A DNA stretch of 64,000 nucleotides from Roseinatronobacter monicus (GCF_006716865.1 NZ_VFPT01000001.1:1297001-1361000), one strand, 5' to 3'. Shown: positions 18,616 through 28,017, counted from the stretch's first letter. The notes: a model not told the origin generated them from the sequence alone. Translations and numbers: made by a program.

Positions 18616-20046
18616 TCACGCCTGAAAGGGCGGGCGGACCTTCACCTCGTAAAACTCAGTCAACCCGTGTGCGCCACCTTCGCGGCCATTGCCGGATTGC
18701 TTGAACCCGCCAAAGGGCGATCCGTAGTCTGTCGCCCGCCCGTTGATATGAATGCCCCCCGCGCGCAGGCGCCGCACCACGCGCAACGCGCGGGCCTCAT
18801 CTGCGGTCGAGACATAGGCATCCAGCCCGAAGGGCGTGTCATTGGCGATTGCTATCGCGTCGTCTTCGCTATCAAAAGGGATCATCACCAAGACGGGGCC
18901 AAAGATTTCCTGCTGGGCAATGTCCATGTCGTTGGTCACATCGGCAAACAGGGTGGGTTTGACATACCAGCCTGTCTCGAACCCATCAGGCTTGCCTGTA
19001 CCGCCGACAACCAGCCGCGCGCCCTCATCAAGCCCCTTTTGGATCATGGCCTGCACGCGGTCATATTGAATCTGGTCGAAAAGCGGGCCGATATGGTCGC
19101 CCTCCTTCAGCGGATCGCCCACCGCCTGCGAACGTGCTGCTTGTGCCGCCAAGGTCACGGCGCGGTCATACACGCTGCGCTCTACCAGCATCCGTGTGGG
19201 TGCATTGCAGGACTGGCCGGTGTTCGAGAAACACTCGAACACACCTTCGGGCACGCGCGCTTCGAGGTCGGCATCCGCAAAGATGATGTTGGGCGATTTG
19301 CCCCCCAGTTCCAGCGCCACGCGCTTGATGCTTTCGGCGGCATTTCTGGTAACAGAGATACCAGCACGGGTGGAGCCGGTGAAAGACATCATCGCCACAT
19401 CAGGGTGTTTCGACAGCGCTGATCCAACAGTCGGGCCATCCCCGAACACAAGGTTGAAGACGCCCTTGGGGAACCCCGCTTCATGGATCATCTCTGCATA
19501 AAGCCGCGCCGAAAGAGGTGTGTGTTCGGATGGTTTCAATACGCAGGTATTGCCGGTGGCAAGTGCCGGAATAACCTTGAGGGCGATCTGGTTGATCGGC
19601 CAGTTCCAAGGGGTGATCAATCCGCAAACACCAATCGGCTCGTACGATATAATGTCGCCATTAGGCAGGGTTTCTTCTTCGTCCATCGCATCGAACGCAT
19701 CCAGAAAGGCGCGCAGATGTCCGGTGCCAGAGGCGGCCTGCTGTTCGCGCGAAAGCGTGATGGGCGCGCCCATCTCGGCGGTGATCGCCTGCGCCATCTC
19801 TTCCTCGCGCGCCTCGCTGATTGCCAGCAGGCGCGCCAGAAATGCGCGGCGTTCGGCCTTTGGTGTGAACCCCCAACTCTCGAACGCAGCTTTTGCGGCG
19901 GCAACGGCGCGGTCCACATCTGCCGCATCCCCTAGCATCAGCATCCCGATCTGGCGGTTTGTCGCCGGGTTGAGGATCGGCATGGTTTGCGTGCCTTGCG
20001 GTGCGACCCATGCCCCGTTGATATAGAAGCGATTGATGTCGGTCAT
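18616..20046 (-). CDS. NAD(P)-dependent aldehyde dehydrogenase
   Basis: This 476-residue aldehyde dehydrogenase shows the cofactor segment ITPWNWPINQIALKVIPALA, the glutamate base in ELGGKSPN and the catalytic cysteine in FSNTGQSCNAPTR. The C-terminal FGGFKQSGNGREGG motif is intact. Length and motifs match betaine-aldehyde/succinate-semialdehyde type enzymes. Its start overlaps the stop of the GMC oxidoreductase gene by 4 nt (ATGA), so the two are translationally coupled. Together they would convert an alcohol to an acid through an aldehyde. Confidence 0.93.
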   Translation of the reverse strand: MTDINRFYINGAWVAPQGTQTMPILNPATNRQIGMLMLGDAADVDRAVAAAKAAFESWGFTPKAERRAFLARLLAISEAREEEMAQAITAEMGAPITLSREQQAASGTGHLRAFLDAFDAMDEEETLPNGDIISYEPIGVCGLITPWNWPINQIALKVIPALATGNTCVLKPSEHTPLSARLYAEMIHEAGFPKGVFNLVFGDGPTVGSALSKHPDVAMMSFTGSTRAGISVTRNAAESIKRVALELGGKSPNIIFADADLEARVPEGVFECFSNTGQSCNAPTRMLVERSVYDRAVTLAAQAARSQAVGDPLKEGDHIGPLFDQIQYDRVQAMIQKGLDEGARLVVGGTGKPDGFETGWYVKPTLFADVTNDMDIAQQEIFGPVLVMIPFDSEDDAIAIANDTPFGLDAYVSTADEARALRVVRRLRAGGIHINGRATDYGSPFGGFKQSGNGREGGAHGLTEFYEVKVRPPFQA

Positions 20047-21632
20047 CGGTTATCCTCCAGGATCAGCGCGGCCGCGCGGGCGGCCAGCATCATGGTTGGG
20101 GCATTTGTATTGCCCGAGGTGATGTTGGGAAAGGCCGATGCGTCAACCACGCGCAAACGACCCGTGCCATGCACCCGCAACCGTGCATCCAGAACGGAAC
20201 GCGCGGGGTCATCCCCCATGCGGCACGTGCAACTTGGGTGGAACACGGTCGAGGCGCGCGCGCGAAAGTCATCAAGCAGCGCGTCGTCATCAAGCGCCAG
20301 CAGGTCGGGGCCGATGGCCGCGCGCCTTGCCCGTGACAAGGTTTCACTTTGAGCGAGGCGTTGAAGCAGCCGCCCCGCACGAATGGCGCTTTCACAGTCA
20401 TCTTGGGTAGCCAACGAGTTGGGCCAGATCCCCGGTTGATCGTCCGGCGAGGGTGATGTGATGCGAATTTCGCCGCGGCTGGTGGGGCGACAGGGTTGTG
20501 CCGACAAGATATAGCCAGACGCACGCGTTACCTTCGGCCCGCTTGCGCCATAGGAATGAACCATCGGATTACAGTAGATCTGTGTATCCGGCGCAACCCC
20601 GCGGCCCGAGGCAACATACCCGCCCACTTGATTGACCGGCACCGAAAGTGGGCCACCGCGCGTCGCAAGATAGCGCAACCCACTGAGAATCCGCCCCTGC
20701 GGCGTGCCAAGAGTGGCGTTGAGCGTTTTGGTGTGGGCCGCGAAGCTGTAGGTGACGGCAAGATGGTCTTGCAGACCGCGTCCAACCTCTGCCAACGCGT
20801 TGTGGACGGCAAGCCCTTGTGATTGGAGCAAAGCCCCCGGACCGATGCCGGACAACTGAAGGATTTGCGGCGAATGCACCGCACCGGCAGAGATGATGAT
20901 TTCGCGGCGTGCCGTTGCCTTGCGGATCGCGCCATGCTGGCGATAGAGGACGCTTTGCGCTGCACCCCCCTCTATCTCGATCCGCTGCACTTTTGCGTGC
21001 ATTTCAAGCCGCACACCACCGCGTTTCAAAGCGGGGCGCAGAAACGCATCTGCTGCCGACCAGCGCCGCCCCTTCCACACGGTGCTGCGATAGCGGCCAA
21101 GCCCTTCAGCCCCCACATTCAGATCGTCGAGCAGGGGCCATCCGATCTCGGCTGCGGCGTCCAGAAAGGTCTTGGAAAATGGGTGCATATGTCGTGACAG
21201 GTCACTGACCCGGACAGGACCGGCTGCGGGCGCGTCGCCTGCCGCTTCTAGGCTGTCATACGTGGCGCGAACTGTTTGCCAGCCCCACCCATGTGCGCCC
21301 GAGTTTGCCCAATCGTCAAAATCGACAGGAAGGCCACGCATATAGGCCATCGCGTTGATGGAACTGCACCCCCCCACGACCCGACCGCGTGGCCATGAAT
21401 TGCGCCGGCCCGCCAACCCCGCGTCACTCTGTGTCGCGCATTGAACCGATATTCGCGGATCAGTATGGGCGAAAGCATAGCCCAACGGCACCTTGACCCA
21501 GAAACGCTTGTCTGACCCGCCCGCCTCTAGGACAAGAACGCGCGTGCGCGTGTCCGCGCTCAACCGATCTGCAAGAACACAGCCCGCCGCCCCGGCCCCA
21601 ACAATGATGTAGTCATATTCCGTCACCGGCAT
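20043..21632 (-). CDS. GMC-family FAD-dependent alcohol dehydrogenase (choline dehydrogenase-like)
   Basis: The 529-residue product is a glucose-methanol-choline oxidoreductase. The FAD motif YDYIIVGAGAAGCVLADRLS opens the protein. The GMC signature SWPRGRVVGGCSSINAMAYMRG and the second signature SAGAVHSPQILQLSGIG are present. The active-site His region is STVFHPSCTCRMGDD, and a C-terminal Asn occurs in NITSGNTNAPTMMLA. It is related to choline dehydrogenase BetA and to polyethylene-glycol/alcohol dehydrogenases. It is first in a two-gene unit with the aldehyde dehydrogenase and divergent from a LysR gene. Confidence 0.93.
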   Translation of the reverse strand: MPVTEYDYIIVGAGAAGCVLADRLSADTRTRVLVLEAGGSDKRFWVKVPLGYAFAHTDPRISVQCATQSDAGLAGRRNSWPRGRVVGGCSSINAMAYMRGLPVDFDDWANSGAHGWGWQTVRATYDSLEAAGDAPAAGPVRVSDLSRHMHPFSKTFLDAAAEIGWPLLDDLNVGAEGLGRYRSTVWKGRRWSAADAFLRPALKRGGVRLEMHAKVQRIEIEGGAAQSVLYRQHGAIRKATARREIIISAGAVHSPQILQLSGIGPGALLQSQGLAVHNALAEVGRGLQDHLAVTYSFAAHTKTLNATLGTPQGRILSGLRYLATRGGPLSVPVNQVGGYVASGRGVAPDTQIYCNPMVHSYGASGPKVTRASGYILSAQPCRPTSRGEIRITSPSPDDQPGIWPNSLATQDDCESAIRAGRLLQRLAQSETLSRARRAAIGPDLLALDDDALLDDFRARASTVFHPSCTCRMGDDPARSVLDARLRVHGTGRLRVVDASAFPNITSGNTNAPTMMLAARAAALILEDNR

Positions 21633-21795
21633 CCCCTATAGGGTTTCGGGTATGTCTGGCCCGCGCATGTTTGCGCTGCAAACAACGGCTCTTCCGGCTC
21701 AGGGGCGCTAAATTTTCAAGCGCACACCCAAAGGCACCATTTTCATGATATCAGTTTGCGGTACATACTGCGTCAGCCTTACAGGAGCGACGCCT

Positions 21796-22701
21796 ATGTC
21801 AAGATTGCCCCATGTCACCTGGCTGCGTGCATTTGAAGCTGCCGCCCGGCACAGCAGCTTTTCGGCCGCGGCGGAAGATCTGAACCTGACACCGGCTGCT
21901 GTGAGTCAACATATCCGCCTTTTGGAACAACACCTTGGTGTCAATCTGTTCACGCGGCTGCCACATGGTGTTGCGTTAACAGATATGGGGCAGGCTTATG
22001 CATTGCCCATCCGCAAAGCCTTTAGCGAAATGCAGGATGCGACCTCTGGCCTGTTCGCACGACGCAGAAAGCGGCATCTGCATATCCGAACCTCTGTCAC
22101 CTATGGGGCGCTGGTGCTGGCACCGCAAATCTCGAATTTTTCTGCGCTGCACCCGGATGTGGAGCTGCATATGACCACCGCAGTCTGGTCCGACCGGCTG
22201 GACGACAGGCGCATCGATATCGACATTCGCTATGGCACCGGCAACTGGACAGAGCCGCATATGTGGCAATTGTCACATGAAACCGGCATGGTTATCTGCA
22301 CCCGCGACCACGCGGCAGGGTTTGGCGACCCCCCGGATATTGCGTCTATGGCAGCCGATCGCCTCGTTTTGGTGATGGGGTCAGAGGTCGAATGGCAAAG
22401 GCTTTCGTCACATTACCAACTCGGGCTTGGGCAGGCACAACATAGCGCGAAAGCAGATTCCTCGCTTATGGCGTTGCAGATGCTTTTGGGCGGCGGATGT
22501 GCAGGTATCATACACGAAAGTTTTGCCACGCCCTATCTGGATAAGGGTCTGTTGGTCAGCCCCTTCTCGTTTCGGCTGCCAATCCGCGAAGCCTATTTCA
22601 TGATTATCGACAGCGACGCGCTCAACCGCTCCGAGGTGGCAGAGTTTCGGGACTGGTTGGTGGGCGGCGACCTAGCAGGTCGCGGGCAAGACGGTGCCTG
22701 A
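21796..22701 (+). CDS. LysR-family regulator (GcvA-like)
   Basis: The product is a 301-residue LysR-type regulator. The N-terminal helix-turn-helix (LPHVTWLRAFEAAARHSSFS followed by AAEDLNLTPAAVSQHIRLLEQ) is the GcvA/AmpR subgroup pattern. The start at 21796 is preceded by ACAGGAG at the right distance, and an upstream extension to 21745 is unlikely. It is divergent from the GMC/aldehyde dehydrogenase pair, with about 160 bp between, and is the probable regulator of that pair. Confidence 0.92.
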   Translation: MSRLPHVTWLRAFEAAARHSSFSAAAEDLNLTPAAVSQHIRLLEQHLGVNLFTRLPHGVALTDMGQAYALPIRKAFSEMQDATSGLFARRRKRHLHIRTSVTYGALVLAPQISNFSALHPDVELHMTTAVWSDRLDDRRIDIDIRYGTGNWTEPHMWQLSHETGMVICTRDHAAGFGDPPDIASMAADRLVLVMGSEVEWQRLSSHYQLGLGQAQHSAKADSSLMALQMLLGGGCAGIIHESFATPYLDKGLLVSPFSFRLPIREAYFMIIDSDALNRSEVAEFRDWLVGGDLAGRGQDGA

Positions 22702-22749
22702 CGCACTTCGTCCTTCGTCAGCGGGCGTAAGGTCGCGCCTGCGCCATAG

Positions 22750-23292
22750 TTACCTTGGCCACTCAAGCAATGTGCGATAGTCGTCTATACCATGCGCGTG
22801 CATTGCGGCAATTGCGGCAGCGCGCGTTTTCCGCTCCTTGTCAGTATCTTCAATGAAGGCGATGCCCCTGAGCGCGGCAACATGTGCGTCGTCCATTTTA
22901 TGAAACATCGCTCCAGCAATGACCGTCGCAAGGTACCAATCGAACGGTTTGACCTGCGGGTCAGACAGCGTCGCCAGATAGGTATTCGTCATGCGAGTGC
23001 TGCCGGGAACACTGTCTTCGACCACAAAGGCGTCCTCGCGGCGATAGCCGAAGCCCTCGTGCTGGTCCAAGGTTGAGCGCTCTGCAAGGTCAACTTCGAA
23101 GATAACGCCCGGAACATGCGCACCCGGCGCGGCGCGCAGCGCTGCTTTGCCCGATCCGTCTTTGCTCTGCTTGGTAAAATCAAGACGAAAGTCACGCGCA
23201 ATTCCGGTCCCAATCAGTTTGGCCGAGCGGCACCGGTTGATAAACCGCGCAGGCAGCATATTCGAGCCATATGCAAAATAATGAAACGTCAT
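22750..23292 (-). CDS. gamma-glutamylcyclotransferase-family protein
   Basis: This 180-residue protein starts MTFHYFAYGSNMLPARFINR, the diagnostic YGSN phosphate loop of gamma-glutamylcyclotransferases. The catalytic Glu lies in the LDQHEGFGYRREDAF region, where the family has the xxEGxxxxYxR pattern. The start is set by GGAGA 9 nt upstream; the frame continues to 23604 without a ribosome site. Such enzymes release 5-oxoproline from gamma-glutamyl amines or peptides. It may be relevant that the window has a gamma-glutamylation operon (58-63 kb), but the two are far apart. Confidence 0.88.
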   Translation of the reverse strand: MTFHYFAYGSNMLPARFINRCRSAKLIGTGIARDFRLDFTKQSKDGSGKAALRAAPGAHVPGVIFEVDLAERSTLDQHEGFGYRREDAFVVEDSVPGSTRMTNTYLATLSDPQVKPFDWYLATVIAGAMFHKMDDAHVAALRGIAFIEDTDKERKTRAAAIAAMHAHGIDDYRTLLEWPR

Positions 23293-23613
23293 CAGGTGCG
23301 TTCTCCATAGGTGTTGAAGCCACGAGCGTGCGCATAATGCAAAATCTGAAAACGACCAATCAGAATGATTTAGATATTGAACTTCGAGGTCGTGAGCGTG
23401 CCGCCAGATTCTGGGCATAGCGGATTGCAGGCCATCACCGACTTCAGGGCAGGACATTCGGATGGCGTACATTGCTGGGTCCCGATAAAGGACGGATTGC
23501 GGGATGCAAACAGCTTGACCGGCAAAGCAGAATGGACGGGGGTGACACCGTTGTGGAAAGGGGTAACAGGCTGGGCGAACAGCGTCACATCTCTTCGACA
23601 TCAATTTTGGAAA
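23293..23613. other. intergenic, no supported gene
   Basis: About 320 bp. Short open frames exist on both strands (for example 23370-23588 leftward from GTG), but none has a ribosome site or a recognisable protein pattern. Confidence 0.4.
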
Positions 23614-24258
23614 TCATACCGACACGCTGCCGCGCATGATACGGGCACTCCACCAGAAGATAAGCGGCGTTATCAGCGCCGTCGGACCCAGCCAAGTGAC
23701 GAGCGCGGGCAGGAAGGTGAAATTGACAACAACCGCGGCGGTGATCGTGGCAATGGTTCCGGCCAGCATCCGCGTCAGGTGCCGTGCGACCCGTGCCTTG
23801 CCCGCAACCGGCCCGGCGCGCCAGTCACGCCTGTCACGCCAGTCCGACAGGGCCATGGTCAACCCGATAGAGCCAAAGACCAGCAGGATGACCGGCTGCG
23901 CGCCACCGCCGCCTGCGAGCCCGCGCAGACCAAGCCCCATCATGAGCAGCCCTGTCACAGCCATCGCCAACCCGCCCAAATGGTCCGGCCAGCGGGGACA
24001 GCCATCGCGCAGAAGGGCAGCCCGCCAGCCCGTGAACACCAGATAAAAGCTGAAGATGCCGATCACCAACAAGAACAGGTTGGGCCGGATCGCCACCAGC
24101 GCGAATGTGGTCAGGGTGACCACCAGCATCGAGAGCACATAGGTATTGCCCGCACGGCGATGCCAGATCTCGCCTTTGGTCGTCCCTATGGCGGTTCCGG
24201 CCATTCCCAAGGCGAGCGCGCCCGCGAGGATGTGCACGATCAAAATGGCGGTGGTCAT
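23614..24258 (-). CDS. integral membrane protein, DUF2306-like
   Basis: The 214-residue product has about six or seven hydrophobic segments. The first holds AILIVHILAGALALGMAG and later ones include LVTLTTFALVAI and LLVIGIFSFYLVFTGW. The pattern HILAGALAL ... HRRAGNTYV resembles DUF2306-type membrane proteins. The function is unknown. It was probably divergent from the LytTR regulator gene at 25567 before IS630 copy 2 landed between them; membrane-anchored LytTR proteins often sit beside small membrane proteins that modulate them. Confidence 0.75.
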   Translation of the reverse strand: MTTAILIVHILAGALALGMAGTAIGTTKGEIWHRRAGNTYVLSMLVVTLTTFALVAIRPNLFLLVIGIFSFYLVFTGWRAALLRDGCPRWPDHLGGLAMAVTGLLMMGLGLRGLAGGGGAQPVILLVFGSIGLTMALSDWRDRRDWRAGPVAGKARVARHLTRMLAGTIATITAAVVVNFTFLPALVTWLGPTALITPLIFWWSARIMRGSVSV

Positions 24259-24370
24259 GTCGAAAACTCCCGTCTGATGTGGTGTCTTGACAAAGCGTTA
24301 ATCTGGGGCGCTGCAAGTTGGCCAGAGAAGCTACGGAAACGGTTGAGAAAATACGCGAACGACATCATAA

Positions 24371-25551
24371 TACCAAGTCTCGCGAAATCTGACTCTTCTG
24401 AGGGTTTTGGGATTCCCAAATCTATGAAGATCTGACTCAATGGCGTCAGATTTTCTGGGGAGGGCCTCTCTATGGGCGCAGCGCTCGCGTTACGGACAGA
24501 CTACGACGGCATGAAGTTGAGAGAACTTGCGCGAAAGACAAAGGATGCCAACCAAGCCCGCAGGCTTTTGGCGCTGGCGGAGATCTATGATGGCGGTCGG
24601 CGCAGCGATGCTGCTCGGATTGGTGGTGTTGGCCTACAAATTGTCCGTGACTGGGTGGAGCGGTTTAATGCCCGCGGGCCTGACGGCTTGATCAACGGCA
24701 AAGCTCCTGGTCAGCAGTCTAAGCTTAACGATGAGCAGCGCAGGGCGCTTGCTGCAATTGTTGAGAGCGGTCCGACCTTATCGGTCCATGGGGTCGTCCG
24801 CTGGCGCCTGAGTGATCTGAGGAAATGGATTGCAGACACATTTGGGATTTCACTTCACGAGACGTCGATAAGCCGGGAACTCAGGGCGCTTGGTTATGTC
24901 AAACTCACAGCACGCCCGCGCCATCACGCGCAAGATACAGCCGCACTGGAGGACTTTAAAAAAAAGGGTTTGCAGCCGCAGTAGCAAAGCTCCGCGCACG
25001 GCTCCTGCAAGGCACTGTGATCGAAGTCTGGTTCCAAGATGAAGCGCGTGTCGGCCAGAAAAACAAGATCACGCGCCGATGGGCGAAGCGCGGTACGCGA
25101 CCTTCCGCCCCACATGATCAGCGCACGAGTTCAAGCTACATCTTTGGAGCGATTTGCCCAGCCCTCGGGAAAGCTGCAGGTCTTGTGCTGCCAGCGTGCA
25201 ATACCGAAGCGATGGCCCTGCATCTTGCTGAAATCTCCCAAACTGTCGCACCCAAAGCACATGGGGCTGTGCTCGTGGATCAAGCCGCATGGCACATGAC
25301 TGACAAGCTGGTCATTCCGGACAACATCACCATCATCCCGATCCCCGCAAAATGCCCAGAACTCAATCCAGTCGAAAACATCTGGCAATTCATGCGAGAC
25401 AACTGGCTATCAAACCTCATCTTCGAAACCTATGAAGACATCGTAGATCATTGCTGCAAGGCTTGGAACAAATTGGTCAGCATGCCCGACACAATCACCT
25501 CCATTGGAACCCGCGACTGGGCTCAAGAGTTCTGATCAATGCTGATTGGTA
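24371..25551 (+). mobile_element. IS630-like element, copy 2 (1181 bp)
   Basis: The same ends and length as copies 1 and 3, in the opposite orientation. The flanking triplets are TAA (24368-24370) and TGA (25552-25554), so a perfect duplication is not seen. A point change or a rearrangement next to the element would explain this. Confidence 0.94.
24472..25535 (+). CDS. IS630-family transposase, copy 2 (orfA/orfB with -1 frameshift)
   Basis: orfA is 24472-24984 and orfB is 25017-25535 from GTG. The eight-A run at 24958-24965 holds the slip heptamer A AAA AAG (24960-24966). A -1 shift there continues as KGFAAAVAKLRARLLQGTVIEVWFQDE into the catalytic domain, 354 residues in total. The DDE residues are the same as in copy 1, and the encoded proteins are identical. 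Confidence 0.93.
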
Positions 25552-25566
25552 TGAGATGTGTTCACG

Positions 25567-26346
25567 ATGCGTGAATGGATCAGGAATGTCGCCCCGCGCC
25601 TTGTCGCGCCGATGGGGGTCGGGGGCGTGCTGGGGCTGATTGGTCCGTTCGGCACCTATGATCTGCTGACGCTCTTGCCCCGGCTGGGGTATTGGCTGAC
25701 GGTTGTCTCATTCAACTGGGTGCTGGCCGATGCAGGCATTCGTCGTGTCGAGGCGTTGGCAAGCGACCGCCTGCCTGCGCCGCGGTTTACCGTGCCGATA
25801 CTGGGGGCGCTGGTCGTCTCGGTCCCGGCCACCGGGGTCGTGGTGCTGGCGAACGGGCTGTCGGGAATTGGCTGGCCCCAATCTGTGCTGACCCTCTATT
25901 GGCAGGTTCTCGTCCTGCTCGCAGCGATTTCATTGCCGGTTTACGCTTGGGTTGACATGCGTGACGCCGCGACCAAGGCGCCGTCAGTAGCCAAAGGAGG
26001 CACCCCCACAACCCCAGAGCGTGCAGATGTGACTGGCCTTGCTCTGTTTCTTGCCCGACTGCCCGGCCCACTCAAGGGACGGTTGCTGTGCCTTGAGATG
26101 CAGGATCATTATCTTGCCGTTCACACAACCGGCGGAACCGAGGTGATCCTGTGCCGCATGGAGGACGCAGCGCGCGAACTGGGCGGGATCGGCCGCCGGG
26201 TCCACCGCTCTTGGTGGGTTGCCGAAGACGCTGTCGAGGCTTCTGCGCGCAATGGCCAACGCCATTTTCTGCGGCTTATCGACGGGCGGTCTGTTCCTGT
26301 GGGACGGTCCTTCCGGCCAGATCTGAAACAGGCGGGCTGGCTTTAG
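25567..26346 (+). CDS. membrane-anchored LytTR-type transcriptional regulator
   Basis: The product is about 259 residues. Roughly four hydrophobic segments occupy residues 10-135 (VAPMGVGGVLGLIGPFG, GALVVSVPATGVVVLANG, VLLAAISLPVYAW and one more). A LytTR DNA-binding domain follows at about 165-255, with LLCLEMQDHYLAVHTTGG, RVHRSWWV and GQRHFLRLIDGRSVPVGRSF. The ATG lies only 16 nt after IS630 copy 2, and GTG 25558 is an alternative start. The IS has therefore probably replaced the native promoter and perhaps part of the ribosome site, leaving expression to read-out from the IS. Confidence 0.85.
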   Translation: MREWIRNVAPRLVAPMGVGGVLGLIGPFGTYDLLTLLPRLGYWLTVVSFNWVLADAGIRRVEALASDRLPAPRFTVPILGALVVSVPATGVVVLANGLSGIGWPQSVLTLYWQVLVLLAAISLPVYAWVDMRDAATKAPSVAKGGTPTTPERADVTGLALFLARLPGPLKGRLLCLEMQDHYLAVHTTGGTEVILCRMEDAARELGGIGRRVHRSWWVAEDAVEASARNGQRHFLRLIDGRSVPVGRSFRPDLKQAGWL

Positions 26347-26724
26347 GCGCACAGTATCAGCACATGGCAGGTGCTGATGTCAGGTCCGATTCTGTGCTTG
26401 CTATGTGGTCGGTGTGCGGCGACGCGTTCGGGGTTTTCTTCCTCAATCGAGAGGTGAAGTAAGGTCAAACCGGCTTAATTCTGCGTGCTCAGGTTCCTTC
26501 GCCGTCTCGCCGTGCAGCCGTGCTTTGTAACTACAAGGACGAAGGCAGGGAGATTAGCGACATGGCGCGCGTGTTCCCGATGCGACCAGACCCAGCCAGA
26601 ACCTGACTGCGCGTCCCATCTTGGAATACTGTACGAGAAAACACCGCCATAGCGGTACAGTTTGAATTGACACATCCGAAGCAACTTATAACTTTGGACG
26701 TGTTTTCAGTAGCTTACAGGATTT
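26347..26724. other. intergenic, nothing recognised
   Basis: About 380 bp between the LytTR gene and the leftward tRNA-Asn. I see no coding pattern, clear terminator or repeat. Confidence 0.4.
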
Positions 26725-26799
26725 TGGCTCCGGCGGTAGGGATCGAACCTACGACCAATTGATTAACAGTCAACTGCTCTACCGCTGAGCTACGCCGGA
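26725..26799 (-). tRNA. tRNA-Asn (anticodon GUU)
   Basis: A 75-nt cloverleaf on the minus strand with encoded CCA. Acceptor arms TCCGGCG/CGCCGGA, D-arm GCTCAGCGGTAGAGC, anticodon stem GTTGA/TCAAT around loop CTGTTAA (anticodon GTT), and T-arm GTAGGTTCGATCCCTAC. Confidence 0.97.
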
Positions 26800-26856
26800 C
26801 CACGTGAGCGCTATAACAAGTGTTCTTTGGCGCGTCCAGAGCGATTCCTTGTCAAT

Positions 26857-27744
26857 TTAGCATTCTCTTTCAACTCGTGCGAAAATCGCCTCTGGCGCAA
26901 GGGTGGGATGGCATTTTACCTGTCCGCGTTCGTGCAGGTTTATCAAATGCGCAAAGACATTCCTCCCGGCAGCGGGGTGAAGCGCAGTTGGCGTGTCGGT
27001 GTAAATCTCGGCGACAAGCTGTGGGAGTGTGCGTGCACCATGTGCAAGCCGCGCAAGGATAGCCTCTTCGCGGGCGAGGCGATGTGCGCGCAATTCGGCA
27101 ATCCGTTGGAGCGGGGCATCAACCGGTGCGCCATGGCCCGGATAGAGGCGCCGGGGCGATTCCTTCGTCAATCGGTCGAGAGAGCGCATATAGGCCCCGA
27201 TATCGCCATCGGGCGGCGATACAAATGTGCTCGACCAGCCCATCACATGATCTCCGCTAAACACGGCCCCGCGCCATTCAAAACACAAGTGATTCCCGAA
27301 ATGGCCCGGTGTCCAGATCGCGCGGATCATATCGCCTTCGATCTGAATTGTATCGCCATCCCGCAGCGTTTGATCCGGACGGAACGCAACATCAACGCCT
27401 TCACCACCACCCGCATCCCCTGTCTGCGCAAGCGCATTCATATGCGCGGAGCGCCCCGCGAGGCTATCACCAAAAGCAAGAACCTCTGCCCCTGTATGAT
27501 CGGCAAGCTTGCGCGCCAGCGGGGAATGATCGAGATGTGAATGCGTGACAAGAATTTTGCGCAATCGACGGCCTTGACGCAGGAGGTGCAGCAATGTTGC
27601 ACAATGTGCTTCATCATCGGGACCGGGGTCTATGATGCACAGATCATTTCTTCCAACGATATAGGTATTGGTGCCATCGCCCGTCATGGGCGAGGGGTTG
27701 GGCGCACGCAGCACATGCAGTTCAGGCTCAAGACAGTGCATCAA
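26857..27744 (-). CDS. MBL-fold metallo-hydrolase
   Basis: The 295-residue product is a metallo-beta-lactamase-fold hydrolase. The metal motif HSHLDHS (HxHxDH) is clear, preceded by LCIIDPGPDD. Further ligands lie in WTPGHFGNHLCF and SGDHVMGWSS, and the C-terminal part has YPGHGAPV followed by a helical winged-helix-like region. This layout resembles the LACTB2-like/glyoxalase-II relatives with a C-terminal helical domain (endoribonuclease or thioesterase activities are known). It lies alone between two leftward tRNA genes. Confidence 0.9.
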   Translation of the reverse strand: MMHCLEPELHVLRAPNPSPMTGDGTNTYIVGRNDLCIIDPGPDDEAHCATLLHLLRQGRRLRKILVTHSHLDHSPLARKLADHTGAEVLAFGDSLAGRSAHMNALAQTGDAGGGEGVDVAFRPDQTLRDGDTIQIEGDMIRAIWTPGHFGNHLCFEWRGAVFSGDHVMGWSSTFVSPPDGDIGAYMRSLDRLTKESPRRLYPGHGAPVDAPLQRIAELRAHRLAREEAILARLAHGARTLPQLVAEIYTDTPTALHPAAGRNVFAHLINLHERGQVKCHPTLAPEAIFARVEREC

Positions 27745-27941
27745 GGCAAGGGACCATTTGCAGGGTGATCGAAGGATGGCGCAAATTCACCTGTCAGGCA
27801 ATCAGCTTGCCGCAGGGACGCGGGCATCCTGCACCTTGGTATGGATGGTGTATCGCCAAAGGTAGTGAAGTGTTTTTGCATCGCAACACGTCAAAGTACA
27901 TTCTGTCAGCAGCGCTGATTTGGCGAAAGCTACTTAGAGTA

Positions 27942-28017
27942 TGGTGCCCCCACACGGACTCGAACCGCGGACCTACTGATTACAAATCAGTTGCTCTACC
28001 AGCTGAGCTATAGGGGC
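27942..28017 (-). tRNA. tRNA-Thr (anticodon UGU)
   Basis: A 76-nt cloverleaf on the minus strand with encoded CCA. Acceptor arms GCCCCTA/TGGGGGC (one G-U), anticodon stem ACTGA/TCAGT around loop TTTGTAA (anticodon TGT), and T-arm CGCGGTTCGAGTCCGTG. Confidence 0.97.

Noticed and set aside
18367..19422. Long rightward open frame across the dioxygenase/aldehyde dehydrogenase boundary
   Set aside because: It overlaps the 3' end of one conserved gene in another frame and runs antisense to another, and it resembles no family.
23377..24435. 352-codon rightward frame opposite the DUF2306-like gene
   Set aside because: It has a TTG start without ribosome site, is Arg/Gln/His-rich as antisense frames are, and ends inside IS630 copy 2.
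27765..28013. Rightward frame ending HTDSNRGPTDYKSVALPAEL
   Set aside because: This is the antisense of tRNA-Thr, another well-known artefact.
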